Shown: positions 30,766-41,053, counted from the first letter of the stretch. The stretch: 64,000 nt of DNA from Ascoidea rubescens DSM 1968 (GCF_001661345.1 NW_017962920.1:62001-126000), one strand, 5' to 3'. Translations and numbers: made by a program. Notes: a model not told the origin generated them from the sequence alone.

Positions 30766-33201
30766 TCAAATATCCTTAGGGTCGTTAAAAATATTCGATT
30801 TGAAGAATTTGGGCAAAGAATCAATTTGCATCAAAGTATACATATGTGAAGATACTTTATTAAGTAAAGGATATATCTGGTTCAATAAAGACAAACTATC
30901 TTTTACAGTGGCCTCGGTGGGTGTTAATGGTATTTCTCTTTCGATTAATGTTGATTCCTTGTCATAACCTTGACCATTAAGTGAACAAAAGTTGTCTTCT
31001 GATCCAGAATCTAAACTTGAATCAGAATCAGAGAGAAATGAGTGAGTCTTTTCACTATTTAAATTTATCTTTGCAATATCAATGCTTAGGTTCAGATTTG
31101 CTCTCTTTTTCAAACTAGAAGACTTTATTTGTTCTTGAGCAAGCTTTGAACTAGAATGGAATTTTGATTTTATCACAGTTGCAACATCTCGCTGGCTGGA
31201 ACTTAGATTACGATTGTTGTTAGAAAGATCTAATCCAGATGAACCAAATTCAGAAAGAATCTCTGAATGGGTCTTTTGATTGATGGGAGAAGTTGGATGC
31301 ATCATAACTTTATTGATTTCTTGCTTTAACAGATGATTTATATTTAGCTCATATGGAGCCCCAATTGTCAAATATGTGCCATATATATTGTATGCAGATG
31401 TCATACAGTCGTTTGATATGCTGATAATCAACCGATTTCTATTGCTTTCTGACAACCTTGATTTTTTGGGGCAATTATTATCTTTTCCCATGGATGATAG
31501 CATAGTCGACATGTCCTTAATTAGTGTTTTTTTTATTTCTTCCTTTTGTTTGAGATACTTTTTTAATTTCATCATTTCAGAGTTGAACTTCATTATCTCA
31601 TTATAAGAGTCGAAATTTTCAACACAAAGTTCTTTTTCCAAGTGTTTTCTGAAAAGATATCTCAATCCTGGATCCTTTAGTACTTTTTTCAAGGAAAGAT
31701 TCTGATTAAGTTCCATGATGTTAGAATTTATAGATGGTTCATTAGATTCATTTGAGCCATTTGATCCGTTACTGTTTGAAACTAATAAAGAAGGTTTTCT
31801 AGATAATTCAGATAATCTCTCTTGAAGCGATATAATTCTTTTTATTTTGGTTTCATTACTAAGCTTTTTGTTTAGCAAGCGATCCCACTTGATTGTTTCC
31901 CAGCCTTCCTCAGTTAATGTATAAAAAGCAGTCTTTGAAAGTTGAAATCCAGTTTGGGGAGCAGTTGAAGGATAGTGTAGCACAGGTTTTATTAGATTGA
32001 ACTTGACAAATAAGCTCATGATATCAGCAGCCTGATCTTTTGAAGTTATATCTGTGCAGTCCATTAGCCATTGCCAGGCAGCTTTGCCAATAAACGAATA
32101 TTGGACTGTTATATCTTTAACATCTGGAGTTGATTCATTTGATGAGTAACGATAATTATAATATAATCTAACGCCCTTGCTGGAAACATAGTATTGAACA
32201 TGAGAGTCAGATTCTGGATTGGTAAAAAATTTATGAGCAAATGGAGAGATCTTCGAAGATTTGGTTGAAGCACTATGATTAGAGTATTTTTTATTTTCAG
32301 TTTTGCTTGGTTTAAGAAATCCACTATCTCTTTTGGGACTGCTTTCAAAAGAATTCAGCTTAGTTATTTCACCAAAATCTAGCAATGTTGAATTGTTGTT
32401 ATTGAATTTTATTGGGTCATGAACATTGCTTGTAAAATCTAAAAAACTATTAAAATCTTGATTTTTTTGGCTATTAGATAATTCATCAACTATATCAATT
32501 GGAATAGGATCACTATCATTTTGAGGACTCCATATGTTGGGAGAAGGCCCCATAAGTTTCAAAAATAATAAATGAATTAGGTAATCTGAATATACTATTC
32601 TATCATCAAACTGATTTCTATCAAATATTGTTAAGTTCATTGAGTTAAAATTTGACTTGATTATAAGAGGCAAGCTGTCATTCTTAATGCCATGTTGTTT
32701 GCAGAAAGCATAGAGAATAGCCACGCCTTTGGGTGTTGGCTGCATAACAACATTTTCCTTTGGTTTAGAACGAGTTCTATCAGATGGAGTATGAAGAAGT
32801 TTAGCGATGAAGAATATTTGAACTAAAGATGAAGCCAAATCTGGTTTTATTTGATAAGAGATTGATGTGCTCGTACTGGGAGATAGATTGACATCTAAGC
32901 ACAAATTTCCCATTCTGTTAATGGCATCGTTTATATAAAAGGAATAAGGATGCTGTTTTCCAAAAGACCTTAAACTAAATATATGTGATAAGCTCAAACC
33001 ATTTTTATTTTTATTATGTGAGGGCTTCTCACTTAAATCTAAATTAAGAAGAAGTATTGAATAGATATTTTTGAGGTCTTGCGTGAATATTCTGCCAGTC
33101 TTGGTTCTATGGATTTTCCTAGAAACTGTCTCATGGAGGGTTTTTTGTTTTAATTTTGGATTAGAATTCTTTGCTGAATTTGTAGAAACTGTTTGAATCA
33201 T
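30766..33201 (-). CDS. SST2: RGS protein of the pheromone pathway
   Basis: 811 residues. Sst2 is the GTPase-activating RGS protein for the pheromone-receptor G-alpha (Gpa1) and desensitises mating signalling; its DEP region binds the receptor tail. The N-terminal region (about 30-230) contains KTGRIFTQDLKNIYSIL, as in Sst2-type N-terminal DEP regions. A DEP domain lies at about 340-440 (KGVRLYYNYRY, SFIGKAAWQWLMDCTDI, AADIMSLFVKFNLI). The RGS domain spans about 500-630 (LKKVLKDPGLRYLFRKHLEKE, ENFDSYNEI), with the long insert typical of Sst2 between its helices. S. cerevisiae Sst2 has 698 residues. A Ser/Lys-rich tail follows before a conserved end. The presence of SST2 implies a functional pheromone pathway. 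Confidence 0.92.
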   Translation of the reverse strand: MIQTVSTNSAKNSNPKLKQKTLHETVSRKIHRTKTGRIFTQDLKNIYSILLLNLDLSEKPSHNKNKNGLSLSHIFSLRSFGKQHPYSFYINDAINRMGNLCLDVNLSPSTSTSISYQIKPDLASSLVQIFFIAKLLHTPSDRTRSKPKENVVMQPTPKGVAILYAFCKQHGIKNDSLPLIIKSNFNSMNLTIFDRNQFDDRIVYSDYLIHLLFLKLMGPSPNIWSPQNDSDPIPIDIVDELSNSQKNQDFNSFLDFTSNVHDPIKFNNNNSTLLDFGEITKLNSFESSPKRDSGFLKPSKTENKKYSNHSASTKSSKISPFAHKFFTNPESDSHVQYYVSSKGVRLYYNYRYSSNESTPDVKDITVQYSFIGKAAWQWLMDCTDITSKDQAADIMSLFVKFNLIKPVLHYPSTAPQTGFQLSKTAFYTLTEEGWETIKWDRLLNKKLSNETKIKRIISLQERLSELSRKPSLLVSNSNGSNGSNESNEPSINSNIMELNQNLSLKKVLKDPGLRYLFRKHLEKELCVENFDSYNEIMKFNSEMMKLKKYLKQKEEIKKTLIKDMSTMLSSMGKDNNCPKKSRLSESNRNRLIISISNDCMTSAYNIYGTYLTIGAPYELNINHLLKQEINKVMMHPTSPINQKTHSEILSEFGSSGLDLSNNNRNLSSSQRDVATVIKSKFHSSSKLAQEQIKSSSLKKRANLNLSIDIAKINLNSEKTHSFLSDSDSSLDSGSEDNFCSLNGQGYDKESTLIEREIPLTPTEATVKDSLSLLNQIYPLLNKVSSHMYTLMQIDSLPKFFKSNIFNDPKDI

Positions 33202-33454
33202 TGTTAATAAAGACTTTTAATACAAAAAAATATGAAGTAGTGAAATAGTGAAAATAAAAATTAGTTGTTCAGTTCATTTATATATATTACATTTTTGAAA
33301 ATAATAAAGCTAAAAGCAAAAAGGAATAAGATTTATTAATCAGAATCATATTACTTTTTTTGTTTTAGGAAATAAATAAAGGTGATAAATTGTGTAAGGT
33401 TCTGAAAATTTTAAAACGTTAGTGATTCATTAGTTGTGATGATTTTTTTTGCAG

Positions 33455-33697
33455 ACGAAAAGAAACAGGGAAGAGATAATTTGGGATATCGCTAATCACC
33501 AAACACAAAATATAGAAGTTTTCAAAGCAAAACCAGTCAGCTTCCAAGTAATTTCAGCCAAACAAAAACATTTAGAAATACTTTTTGCTAGAGGTGATAT
33601 CAATCACCTAATCATAAATAGTTATGTTCCATGTTATAGACAAAAATTACAGTTTGGTTTTGAACTTAAAAGGTCTTTAGAAATGTTAGCCATATAG
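33455..33697 (+). CDS. Candidate terminal exon, unrecognised
   Basis: An 81-codon plus-strand frame with protein-like, non-repetitive composition (for example EIIWDIANHQTQN and FQVISAKQKHLEILFARGDI), ending TAG at 33697. It has no usable ATG; it is directly preceded by an acceptor-like TTTTTTTTGCAG, so it could be the last exon of a spliced gene divergent from SST2. The only upstream ATG before SST2 (33231) is followed at once by a stop, and no clean donor or TACTAAC was found. I cannot place it in any family. It may be a chance frame. Confidence 0.3.
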   Translation, partial: TKRNREEIIWDIANHQTQNIEVFKAKPVSFQVISAKQKHLEILFARGDINHLIINSYVPCYRQKLQFGFELKRSLEMLAI

Positions 33698-34044
33698 GAT
33701 TTGGGGTTTGCAGCATCATGCGTTTGAGAAGCACGCACTAATCGGTTTGAAGAATTAAGAACAAGTTGAGAAGCAGAAGCCAGAGAAATATTCCAAATAG
33801 AACGAAAACATAGAAGTGGAAATGGAAATGGAACTCAGTTACTAACACAAAAAAAAAGTATGTTGTTGACTTTTCACAGTAGCTTTGGGGTTTTTCCGGG
33901 CAATCTTCAAAATGCTTGATGCAAATATATCTTGCTATCTTTAGCTTACCCAACTATAAACATGTTGAAACAGAATAAAACTTTAAGCACTTTCACCTCC
34001 TCTTGTGTGGTTATTGGCTTGTTGGCACTTCGGTCCCTTTTACT
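33698..34044. other. Spacer downstream of HDA3
   Basis: Mixed-composition spacer. A plus-strand TTACTAAC at 33838-33845 is followed by an acceptor-like TTTTCACAG near 33871-33879, which together look like the 3' end of an intron, but no exon pair could be assembled. A minus-strand frame (33738-33953) starts at TTG and is mostly Phe/Leu from a T-rich stretch. No confirmed gene. Confidence 0.35.
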
Positions 34045-36408
34045 TCATCTCTGTGCCCTTCGGCTGCTTCTGTTTCTCTGGTGTTTGTTTAATTCATCGA
34101 TACACAACAAAACGTCTGTTATTTGGCTTTCTATTTTTTTGATTTCTAAATTTCTATTTTCGACATTTTTGTCAACTTCGAGCTGATCTTCTTTTCTATT
34201 GCCCTCATTAAACTCATCCAAGAAAACGTTTAGGTTTTCAAGCAATGTGTCATTTTCCATTTGAGTGAGAGTGATTTCACTATCAGTCTCCTTTATTGAT
34301 GTTTCGGCACTGCTCAATTGTACTTTGAGGTAATCATTTTCTGTTTTAATAGATTTTATTTTGGAAATTTTGGAAGCGTTTAGTTCAGTCAAAGTTAAAA
34401 TCTTTAGTTGGTTTTCTTTCCACTTTTTCAAAGAGTTTGAGTTTTCCTTATCCATACTATTTTCTTCTTTTTTATCAAATTCGTTTAAAATGTGGCTGAA
34501 TTCTTCATCTAACTTTTTAATTTTTTCTTTTTTTTCTTTGGATAAGTTTAATTTTTTTTTATGGTTATTAATATTCAATTTCTTTCTTAAACTTAAGTGA
34601 TTAAAATCATTGATAAATTTAGAATATTCACTTTTAGCAAGATTTAGATCATCCTGTCTTGCGTTTTTAAAATTTGAAACTTCTAAATCAAAATAATTTA
34701 AAATGAAATTATTGTAATATGAATAATTTAAATTTAATGATTGTAGTAACTTATGAGTTAAATTTGTTGAAAAGTTTTTAAAATTGTTAACTGAGTTGAT
34801 TCCAGTTAACAATGATAAATCTTGTTTCAAAGGATTTGATAAATAATTTTTATTCAATCTTTTAAAATTATAGAAAAAATAGTAGTTTTTATTGAAATAG
34901 AATTTTTCATGCTTTCTTAGATTTTCGTCGATTAGCAAGTCGTCTAGATCCGAATAATCGTCATCTAAAGTATAATGAACTTCTGTTAGTAGAGATTTTT
35001 CAACATCCAAGGAATTAAATTTGGGAATTGAACTCATCTTAGGTAAGGGCCAGTATAGGTAATTATTTTTAGAATTTGGGTTTGAATGATTTAGTAGCCA
35101 ATCTGATAGATAGGTCAAGTTATGAGAATATATTGGTTTTAAATCTGGAGATAAAATTCCCACTTTGCCTCTTAACACAACAACAGCACTGGTGACTGCC
35201 ATTAAATAATCTGTGTTTCTAATTGTGTATTGATTTCTAAAGTACAAAGCAATATGCTCTATTGTGTTAATTGGAACCAACCTTATTATTGAAACAGATG
35301 ATTGTGTATAGTTGTTATTGATATTTAGAGATCTTAGAGTTTTAACAAATGGTAAATTAATATCAAAAGTAATATCAAAGGATATAATTAGATCTATTTT
35401 TTTATCTTTGAAAAAAGTGATTAGTTGAGTTTTTGAGATGTTTTGATTTTGATCTTCAGAAGAAGCAAATAGGTAAACGTTACAAAGATTTTTTGGAACA
35501 AAATTCAAGTTGTTATTAAAACTTCTGCTACTGTTTTCATTGAAATTACTATTATTATAGTGATTTAAATTGTTTCCGTTAATGTTATTCATTTCGTTAT
35601 AAATATTAGTATTGTTGTTATTGTTATTTGGTATTTTTTTAAAAATTGAATTTTTCAATTTCGAAGGATCCTTCAAGTAGTTTCCTGTGAATCTTTTAAT
35701 ATTAACTTTTAAACCTAATAGTAGAGCTTCAATTAAATCCACAGTTTCGCCAGACCTTGCTACTATAATTAAATTTCTTTCAAAATCATGAGATCTATTG
35801 GACTTTTTAGACTGCGTGGTAGAATAACTAGAAATATTTTCAGAATTTTTATTGAAATAATTGAAGGAATTCAAGTTATTCTTTCTAGTTTTCCAGTTGT
35901 AGTAATAGTTTCGTTTTTGGTCAGCAATTCCATTGAATATTTCAATCAAATTTCTTAAGATTCTGAATTTCCCACTAGTTTCGCTTAGTTTTTTGGGAAT
36001 ATCTTTTGACGTTAACGATTTTGGCATGTAGTTTTTAATTAGCAAATAAGGATGATTCGAAACTAGTTGAGAGTTCAAGTAGAGCTCCTGCAACGAGTCG
36101 ATCAATAGCTGGTCGTTGTCATCAGTCTCAAAGTACTTCAATATGTCAGAATAGTGCAAAGAGACAATTTGGTCAGTTAGTTCCTTTTGAAAGTCTGCCA
36201 TTGGAGTTGGCAACCAATACTCATTCTCATGGTGAAAAACCCCATCAGGAAGATTGTTCATGGTGTAGCTATTGATCGCATTGTTGGCGCTGTTGAGGCT
36301 GTTGGGATCGTGGAAATTGTGGTTCACGTCATTCTGGGAGACTAAATTGTATATAGGATTTATTATTGGGGGTTCTGGGGTTGTGTCTAATATCTTGGTC
36401 AAATCCAT
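34045..36408 (-). CDS. HDA3: HDA histone deacetylase complex subunit 3
   Basis: 787-residue subunit of the Hda1-Hda2-Hda3 class II histone deacetylase complex, needed for deacetylase activity. The start MDLTKILDT matches Hda3; then YWLPTPMADFQKELTDQIVSLHYSDILKYFE and NHPYLLIKNYMPKSLTSKD, then an SNF2-like DNA-binding fold including RSGETVDLIEALLLGLKVNIKRF and RLVPINTIEHIALYFRNQY, and the block VLRGKVGILSPDLKPIYSHNLTYLSDWL. The C-terminal 200 residues form a coiled coil (LKKWKENQLKIL, DSEITLTQMENDTLLENL), as in Hda2/Hda3. S. cerevisiae Hda3 has 655 residues; the extra length is Asn-rich inserts. Hda2 is the paralogue, but the N-terminal match is to Hda3. Confidence 0.93.
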   Translation of the reverse strand: MDLTKILDTTPEPPIINPIYNLVSQNDVNHNFHDPNSLNSANNAINSYTMNNLPDGVFHHENEYWLPTPMADFQKELTDQIVSLHYSDILKYFETDDNDQLLIDSLQELYLNSQLVSNHPYLLIKNYMPKSLTSKDIPKKLSETSGKFRILRNLIEIFNGIADQKRNYYYNWKTRKNNLNSFNYFNKNSENISSYSTTQSKKSNRSHDFERNLIIVARSGETVDLIEALLLGLKVNIKRFTGNYLKDPSKLKNSIFKKIPNNNNNNTNIYNEMNNINGNNLNHYNNSNFNENSSRSFNNNLNFVPKNLCNVYLFASSEDQNQNISKTQLITFFKDKKIDLIISFDITFDINLPFVKTLRSLNINNNYTQSSVSIIRLVPINTIEHIALYFRNQYTIRNTDYLMAVTSAVVVLRGKVGILSPDLKPIYSHNLTYLSDWLLNHSNPNSKNNYLYWPLPKMSSIPKFNSLDVEKSLLTEVHYTLDDDYSDLDDLLIDENLRKHEKFYFNKNYYFFYNFKRLNKNYLSNPLKQDLSLLTGINSVNNFKNFSTNLTHKLLQSLNLNYSYYNNFILNYFDLEVSNFKNARQDDLNLAKSEYSKFINDFNHLSLRKKLNINNHKKKLNLSKEKKEKIKKLDEEFSHILNEFDKKEENSMDKENSNSLKKWKENQLKILTLTELNASKISKIKSIKTENDYLKVQLSSAETSIKETDSEITLTQMENDTLLENLNVFLDEFNEGNRKEDQLEVDKNVENRNLEIKKIESQITDVLLCIDELNKHQRNRSSRRAQR

Positions 36409-36747
36409 TTTATCAATAAACTGCCTATAAGACGACTTATATTACAGAGAAGAAAAGGAAGGCATTTTCCATCGCTGATTAAGTTTAACAAAACCTTCCA
36501 AAGCACGTGATCATAGACAGAGACGTCGGTTCGATTCCTAAAGAAAGTAATTTCAAAGTATGTAAGCAATATATAATATCACGTGTGATTACGTAGTCAA
36601 ATGCTTGAGACCGGGTTTGTGGATTCTGCTTTGAAAAAAAAAATTGAAATTTTTTGGGTTGAAATTTAACTCTTCAAAACCCAGAAAGAAATCAAAGAGA
36701 TCTCTGTTTTGATCTATTCAGCTTTGCCATTTCTCTGATATCTTATT
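36409..36747. promoter_or_regulatory. HDA3-DBP9 divergent promoter
   Basis: 339 bases with CACGTG at 36504-36509 and 36580-36585. Closer to DBP9 an A-rich run leads into TTGAAATTTTTTGGG (about 36640-36660), which resembles the RRPE element of ribosome-biogenesis promoters (consensus near TGAAAAATTTT). Roles are inferred from site resemblance. Confidence 0.45.
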
Positions 36748-38661
36748 ATGTCTTCCAACACCCTAGTTGCAGCAGAAAAAGTCTACATTGATCAGGATGC
36801 AACCTTTGATTCATTCAATTTAGACCCACGACTTCTCCAAGCCATAAACCACTTGGGATTTGAAAACCCAACTTTGGTTCAATCAAAAGTCATTTCAATG
36901 GCACTTAATGAGAAAAAGGATGTCATTGCAAAGGCAACAACTGGTTCTGGGAAAACTGCTGCCTATGTGATACCCATTATTCAATCCATATTGGAACAGC
37001 AATCACAGCTTACTGATGCAAAGTCCAACAGCAGTAATCATCAAGTCAAAGCTATAATTCTAGTTCCCACAAAAGAATTATCCAATCAAGTTTATGATTT
37101 ATTGAATAAAATTCTAATATTTTGCTCAAATCAAATCAAGTTTTTGAATTTATCTGATTCAAGTTTAGTCAATGACACATTACTCTCCAACTTGTTATTG
37201 GATCAGCCCGAAATTATCATTTCAACTCCAACTAGATTATTGAATTTAATAGTGAGGAGAAACTCGAACGATCGAAATAACAAAAAGAACAATGGTGCTG
37301 GTAACGAAAAAAATGTGGATAATAATAGTTTAACTGACCTTATATTTAAAAATCTCTCTTTTTTAGCAATTGACGAAGTAGATTTAATGTTTTCTTATGG
37401 TTATAAAGACGATTTAAATAATTTGGAAGAGCTAATCCGTTCAAATCGATTTTCAAATTCAAATTCAGTTCAATCCTTTTTAATGACTGCAACACTTAAT
37501 GATGATTTAGAATTGATAAAATCCTGGTTTACAAATAACCCAGTCACTTTGAAGCTAAACGATTCCAATGTCTTAAATTCCAATAAGCTATTCCAATATT
37601 ATATCAAATCAAATGAATTTAACAAATTTTTAATAATTTATATAATATTAAAATTGAATCTAGTTAAAGGTAAAATTCTTATATTTGTCAATAATATTGA
37701 TAGATCTTATAGATTGAAATTATTTTTGGAACAGTTTTCTATCAGCTCTTCAATTTTAAACAGTGAATTACCTATAAATTCAAGATTGAGTATAATTAAC
37801 CAATTCAATAAAAACATCATTCATTTGTTAATTGCTACTGATGAATCAAACTATATTCAAAATTCCACCAAAAATAATACTCAAAATGATAACGAAAATA
37901 ATAAACAAGATGACAATACCTCTGAAAAAGAACCCTCATCTAATAAACAAAATAAACAAAATAAAAAAATTAAAAAAACAGACAGCGAGTATAGTGTTTC
38001 AAGAGGTGTAGACTTCCATAACGTTGCCTGTGTTTTAAATTTTGATCTACCAACAACATCAACTGCATATATACATCGTATTGGAAGAACTGCTAGAGGA
38101 GATAAATCTGGTATGGCATTGTCGTTTGTTGTAGACAGCAAAGAGCATGGCAAACACAAGCAATCTTCACTAGCCTCAGCTAAATATGATGAAAAAGTTT
38201 TAGAAAGAATCATTGCCAAACAAAAAAAGTACGGTTTGGAAGTTAATCCTTATAATTTCAATATGGAACATTTAGAAAATTTCAGATATAGATGTGAAGA
38301 TGCCTTTAGAGCTGTGACAAACGTTGCTATTAGAGAGGCAAGAGTTAAAGAAATCAAATTGGAAATTCTAAATAATGCAAAGTTAAAAAGACATTTCAAT
38401 GAAAATCCAAACGATTTGGATATTTTGAAACACGATAAAGAATTGCATCCTTCAAGAGTGCAACCTCATTTAAAAAGAGTTCCAAACTATTTATTGCCTG
38501 CTAATCTCCGAAAAGATGAGAAATTGAGCTTAAAATCTTTTGTTCCTCATAAACATAATAAGAAGAAGCTTAAATTCAAAAACTCAAAAGTTGTGAAAAA
38601 CAGTAAAAAACTTTTCAACAAGAATAAAAAAGTAGATCCTTTGAAATCTTTGAAATTTTGA
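36748..38661 (+). CDS. DBP9: DEAD-box RNA helicase Dbp9
   Basis: 637-residue nucleolar ATP-dependent RNA helicase for 60S ribosomal subunit assembly. Q-motif region TFDSFNLDPRLLQAINHLGF, motif I TTGSGKT (about residue 62), motif II in the Dbp9 variant form DEVD (about 209), motif III TAT, LIFVNNIDRSYRLK (motif IV), SRGVDF (V) and HRIGRTARG (VI, about 443) are all present. The Asn/Lys-rich insert just before motif V and the C-terminal block HDKELHPSRVQPHLKRVPNYLLP are diagnostic of Dbp9. S. cerevisiae Dbp9 has 594 residues. It ends in a basic tail, KKVDPLKSLKF, like the yeast KVDPLKNFK end. Confidence 0.97.
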   Translation: MSSNTLVAAEKVYIDQDATFDSFNLDPRLLQAINHLGFENPTLVQSKVISMALNEKKDVIAKATTGSGKTAAYVIPIIQSILEQQSQLTDAKSNSSNHQVKAIILVPTKELSNQVYDLLNKILIFCSNQIKFLNLSDSSLVNDTLLSNLLLDQPEIIISTPTRLLNLIVRRNSNDRNNKKNNGAGNEKNVDNNSLTDLIFKNLSFLAIDEVDLMFSYGYKDDLNNLEELIRSNRFSNSNSVQSFLMTATLNDDLELIKSWFTNNPVTLKLNDSNVLNSNKLFQYYIKSNEFNKFLIIYIILKLNLVKGKILIFVNNIDRSYRLKLFLEQFSISSSILNSELPINSRLSIINQFNKNIIHLLIATDESNYIQNSTKNNTQNDNENNKQDDNTSEKEPSSNKQNKQNKKIKKTDSEYSVSRGVDFHNVACVLNFDLPTTSTAYIHRIGRTARGDKSGMALSFVVDSKEHGKHKQSSLASAKYDEKVLERIIAKQKKYGLEVNPYNFNMEHLENFRYRCEDAFRAVTNVAIREARVKEIKLEILNNAKLKRHFNENPNDLDILKHDKELHPSRVQPHLKRVPNYLLPANLRKDEKLSLKSFVPHKHNKKKLKFKNSKVVKNSKKLFNKNKKVDPLKSLKF

Positions 38662-38669
38662 GATGAAAT

Positions 38670-38695
38670 TATATATATATATATATATATATATT
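38670..38695. repeat. (AT)n microsatellite
   Basis: About twelve AT dinucleotides between the convergent ends of DBP9 and COQ11. Confidence 0.9.
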
Positions 38696-38836
38696 AATAA
38701 ACAATTGAAAAAAAATTAATTTTATTTTTTAAAAACATAGGCGTATATATATACATAAGTAAAAGAGATCCACAAAGACTTGGTAGGTTGCAGCATTATA
38801 GCTATATATACAATTCAATAGATAACACTAGTAACA

Positions 38837-39658
38837 CTAGTAGTTGTTGACTATTGCATCTAAGAATACTATTCCACTAAATTTTTTATCTTGGATTCTT
38901 CTAATTGCAGAGATACCAACTTTTTGTGTTGAAATACTTGGTCTTACTAATAAATCGACAACTGGAATTTTGTTTCCAATATTAGCTAATGTTGAGAAAA
39001 CGCTTCGAACACTTTTTTTATCAGTTTCATCATACATAAATCCGGGTCTCATAATGATAGACCTGAATATGTTCTCATAATCCAGCTTCAACTGTTGTTC
39101 AGCTTCTCTTTTAGTTTGCAAGTAACCTTTGGAAAGACCAGGAAATCCCTGGTCTGCAGAGATATAAACGAAGGATGGAGACTCAACCTTAGTTTCTGGC
39201 AAAGCATTGGATTCCAGCAATTGTTCAGCGTATGCCTTTGCCAATATCAAAGCAGATTGTTTGTTCATCTTTTCATAGGTGAGAGACTCATTTGCCTTCT
39301 TCAAGGGATTTGCACCTAATGGGTTGAATTTTTTAAGAAAGCTGAATGGACTATCAGATAAAGAGTCCTTGTAGTTTGAATTCTCAAACAAAATACCGAT
39401 AGAATGAACCACTGATGTTTTGTTCTTCAAGTGTTTCTTGTAGGAATCTGGATCGAAAACATTTGCCTTTTGCCAGTCGACTTTGCTGATCCATTGAGAG
39501 TCTTCTTCAACGACAGGTTTTGGAGGAACCCCAGAGGACGAGAGAGAAGTGACACTAAAGCCAGCATTGATGCCTGCCTGGCAGATTCTTTTACCTACAA
39601 AGCCATTACCACCAAATACAACAATCGAGGGGGCAATTTTAGAAGCAATCAGAGACAT
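38837..39658 (-). CDS. COQ11: Coq11-like atypical SDR, coenzyme Q synthome
   Basis: 273-residue atypical short-chain dehydrogenase/reductase associated with the mitochondrial coenzyme Q biosynthetic complex (S. cerevisiae YLR290C, 277 residues). The N-terminus carries the NAD(P)-binding glycine motif VVFGGNGFVGKRIC (about residues 13-26). Further shared blocks are VVHSIGILFEN, NPLKKANESLTYEKMNKQSALIL, YISADQGFPGLSKGYLQTKREAE and IIMRPGFMYDE. A short N-terminal extension of about 10 residues may help mitochondrial import. It is divergent from RAI1. Confidence 0.94.
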   Translation of the reverse strand: MSLIASKIAPSIVVFGGNGFVGKRICQAGINAGFSVTSLSSSGVPPKPVVEEDSQWISKVDWQKANVFDPDSYKKHLKNKTSVVHSIGILFENSNYKDSLSDSPFSFLKKFNPLGANPLKKANESLTYEKMNKQSALILAKAYAEQLLESNALPETKVESPSFVYISADQGFPGLSKGYLQTKREAEQQLKLDYENIFRSIIMRPGFMYDETDKKSVRSVFSTLANIGNKIPVVDLLVRPSISTQKVGISAIRRIQDKKFSGIVFLDAIVNNY

Positions 39659-39871
39659 GTTAGGAGTTGGTGAAGGACTTTCAGCTGTTTTGCATTGAAT
39701 AAGCTGATGTGTTGAAGAATTGAGAGGAAAAAATAAGTACCAAGAGGAAAAAAATAAAATGCTTCAATCTTCAAATATAAAAGAAAACTCTCTAATTTTG
39801 TTTCTGGCCCTATTTTTTTTGTAGAATTTTATTGGAAGACTGCGAAAAGGAATATAAGTGTATATATTAGC

Positions 39872-41047
39872 ATGATTCAGGGAACAATAGCGAGTACAGT
39901 ACCTGTTGATGAGTTGAGCAAGTTAAGCTTAGACAAAAATGACCATACACACCAAAAAAAGAGCAATTCGAATGAACAAAAGGAATACTCCATTTTTGTT
40001 AGTGATATTATCAAAAACTTGGACAAAAACAAAGCAGTAAGAGTCTCAGACCCCATAGAGATAGCCACATATTCGCGATCCCATTGCTATGAGTATTCTG
40101 TTAATGATAAGTCTGAGTTGGGTTTTGTAAGCAATGCAACGATAAACAGCTTCAGACCCACCAGCGCCACCAACAACAATTTGCTAAATGGGTATAACTT
40201 TGGTATTCTTGAGGAGAAATTCAGTGTAAAGAACTGGTCGTTGGAAGGGCTAGTCAAGTCAATTGACTACTGCAACGACAATGTGGAAGAATACAGAACC
40301 AGCAAACTCACTGGGAACATTGTTGGTTTTCGGAACTCTCTCTTCAAATTGTTCATGTTGCCATACAAGAACAGAGAGTCCCTTGACTATATCTTGCAAT
40401 GGCATGAGGGCAATTTGTACGTCATCAACAATGAGGATCAGGACATTGAGAGAAAGTACTATCCAGAGAATCATTTGAAGTTCATCTACTCAGGATTCAA
40501 ATTTGAAAATTTTCTAATCAACATGTCAAATCGAGAAAATAGAGAAATGGACAATTCCCAATTTTGCACTGTTGTCAAAAGAAAATTCAACGACATATCA
40601 GTTATTATAAGAGCTGAAGTTGATTGTGCAATTAAAAGAAATCCATCCAGCAACCAGTATGAGTATGTTGAGTTGAAGACACACAAATACAAGAGACATT
40701 ATGATTTTGATAGCAACTACAATGCAAAATTGTTTTTGGTTTGGTCGCAATGTTTTCTAGCTAATATCAATCAGATTATTTTTGGTTTAAGAAACAATTC
40801 CAACTTCAATTTAATTGCATTGAAAAAATACCATAGAAATGAAGTTTTATATTACTTGAAACAAAACACTCCATATGGTAGTTTTGATGAGATTTGTACC
40901 AAGTTTTATTATTTCATTTTGAATTTTATATTAACTAAAATTGGCAAAGATGATAAACTATGGTCGTTGAAATTTGACTCTTACGTAGGAAAACTTACAT
41001 TAAAACAAATAGATTCTAAAATTGGCTTGAAAAATCCCAATTTAATT

Positions 41048-41053
<6 letters not shown>
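39872..41053 (+). CDS. RAI1: Rai1/DXO-family decapping and 5'-end quality-control nuclease
   Basis: 393 residues. Rai1 partners the nuclear exonuclease Rat1 and removes incomplete or non-canonical 5' caps from RNA. Catalytic-type residues are visible in AEVDC (about 247-251) and VELKT (about 267-271), the metal-binding ExD and ExK motifs of the DXO fold. Upstream blocks EIATYSRSHCYEYSVND, SVKNWSLEGLVKSID and the substrate-side GNIVGFRNSLFKLF match Rai1 order. S. cerevisiae Rai1 has 387 residues. Its cytoplasmic paralogue Dxo1 shares YSGFKFEN-like residues, but the N-terminal half fits Rai1 better. A possible alternative is a single Rai1/Dxo1 gene serving both roles. Confidence 0.9.

Noticed and set aside
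33738-33953. Minus-strand 71-residue frame with a hydrophobic C-terminus
   Set aside because: Starts at TTG and the hydrophobic part comes from a T-rich stretch of GGAAAT-type repeats on the other strand. A spliced small membrane protein is conceivable but I could not build it.
36528-36538. GGTTCGATTCC, a perfect tRNA B-box match
   Set aside because: The flanking bases do not form a T-stem, there is no acceptor or anticodon stem, and no convincing A-box at the right spacing. Treated as chance within the HDA3-DBP9 promoter.
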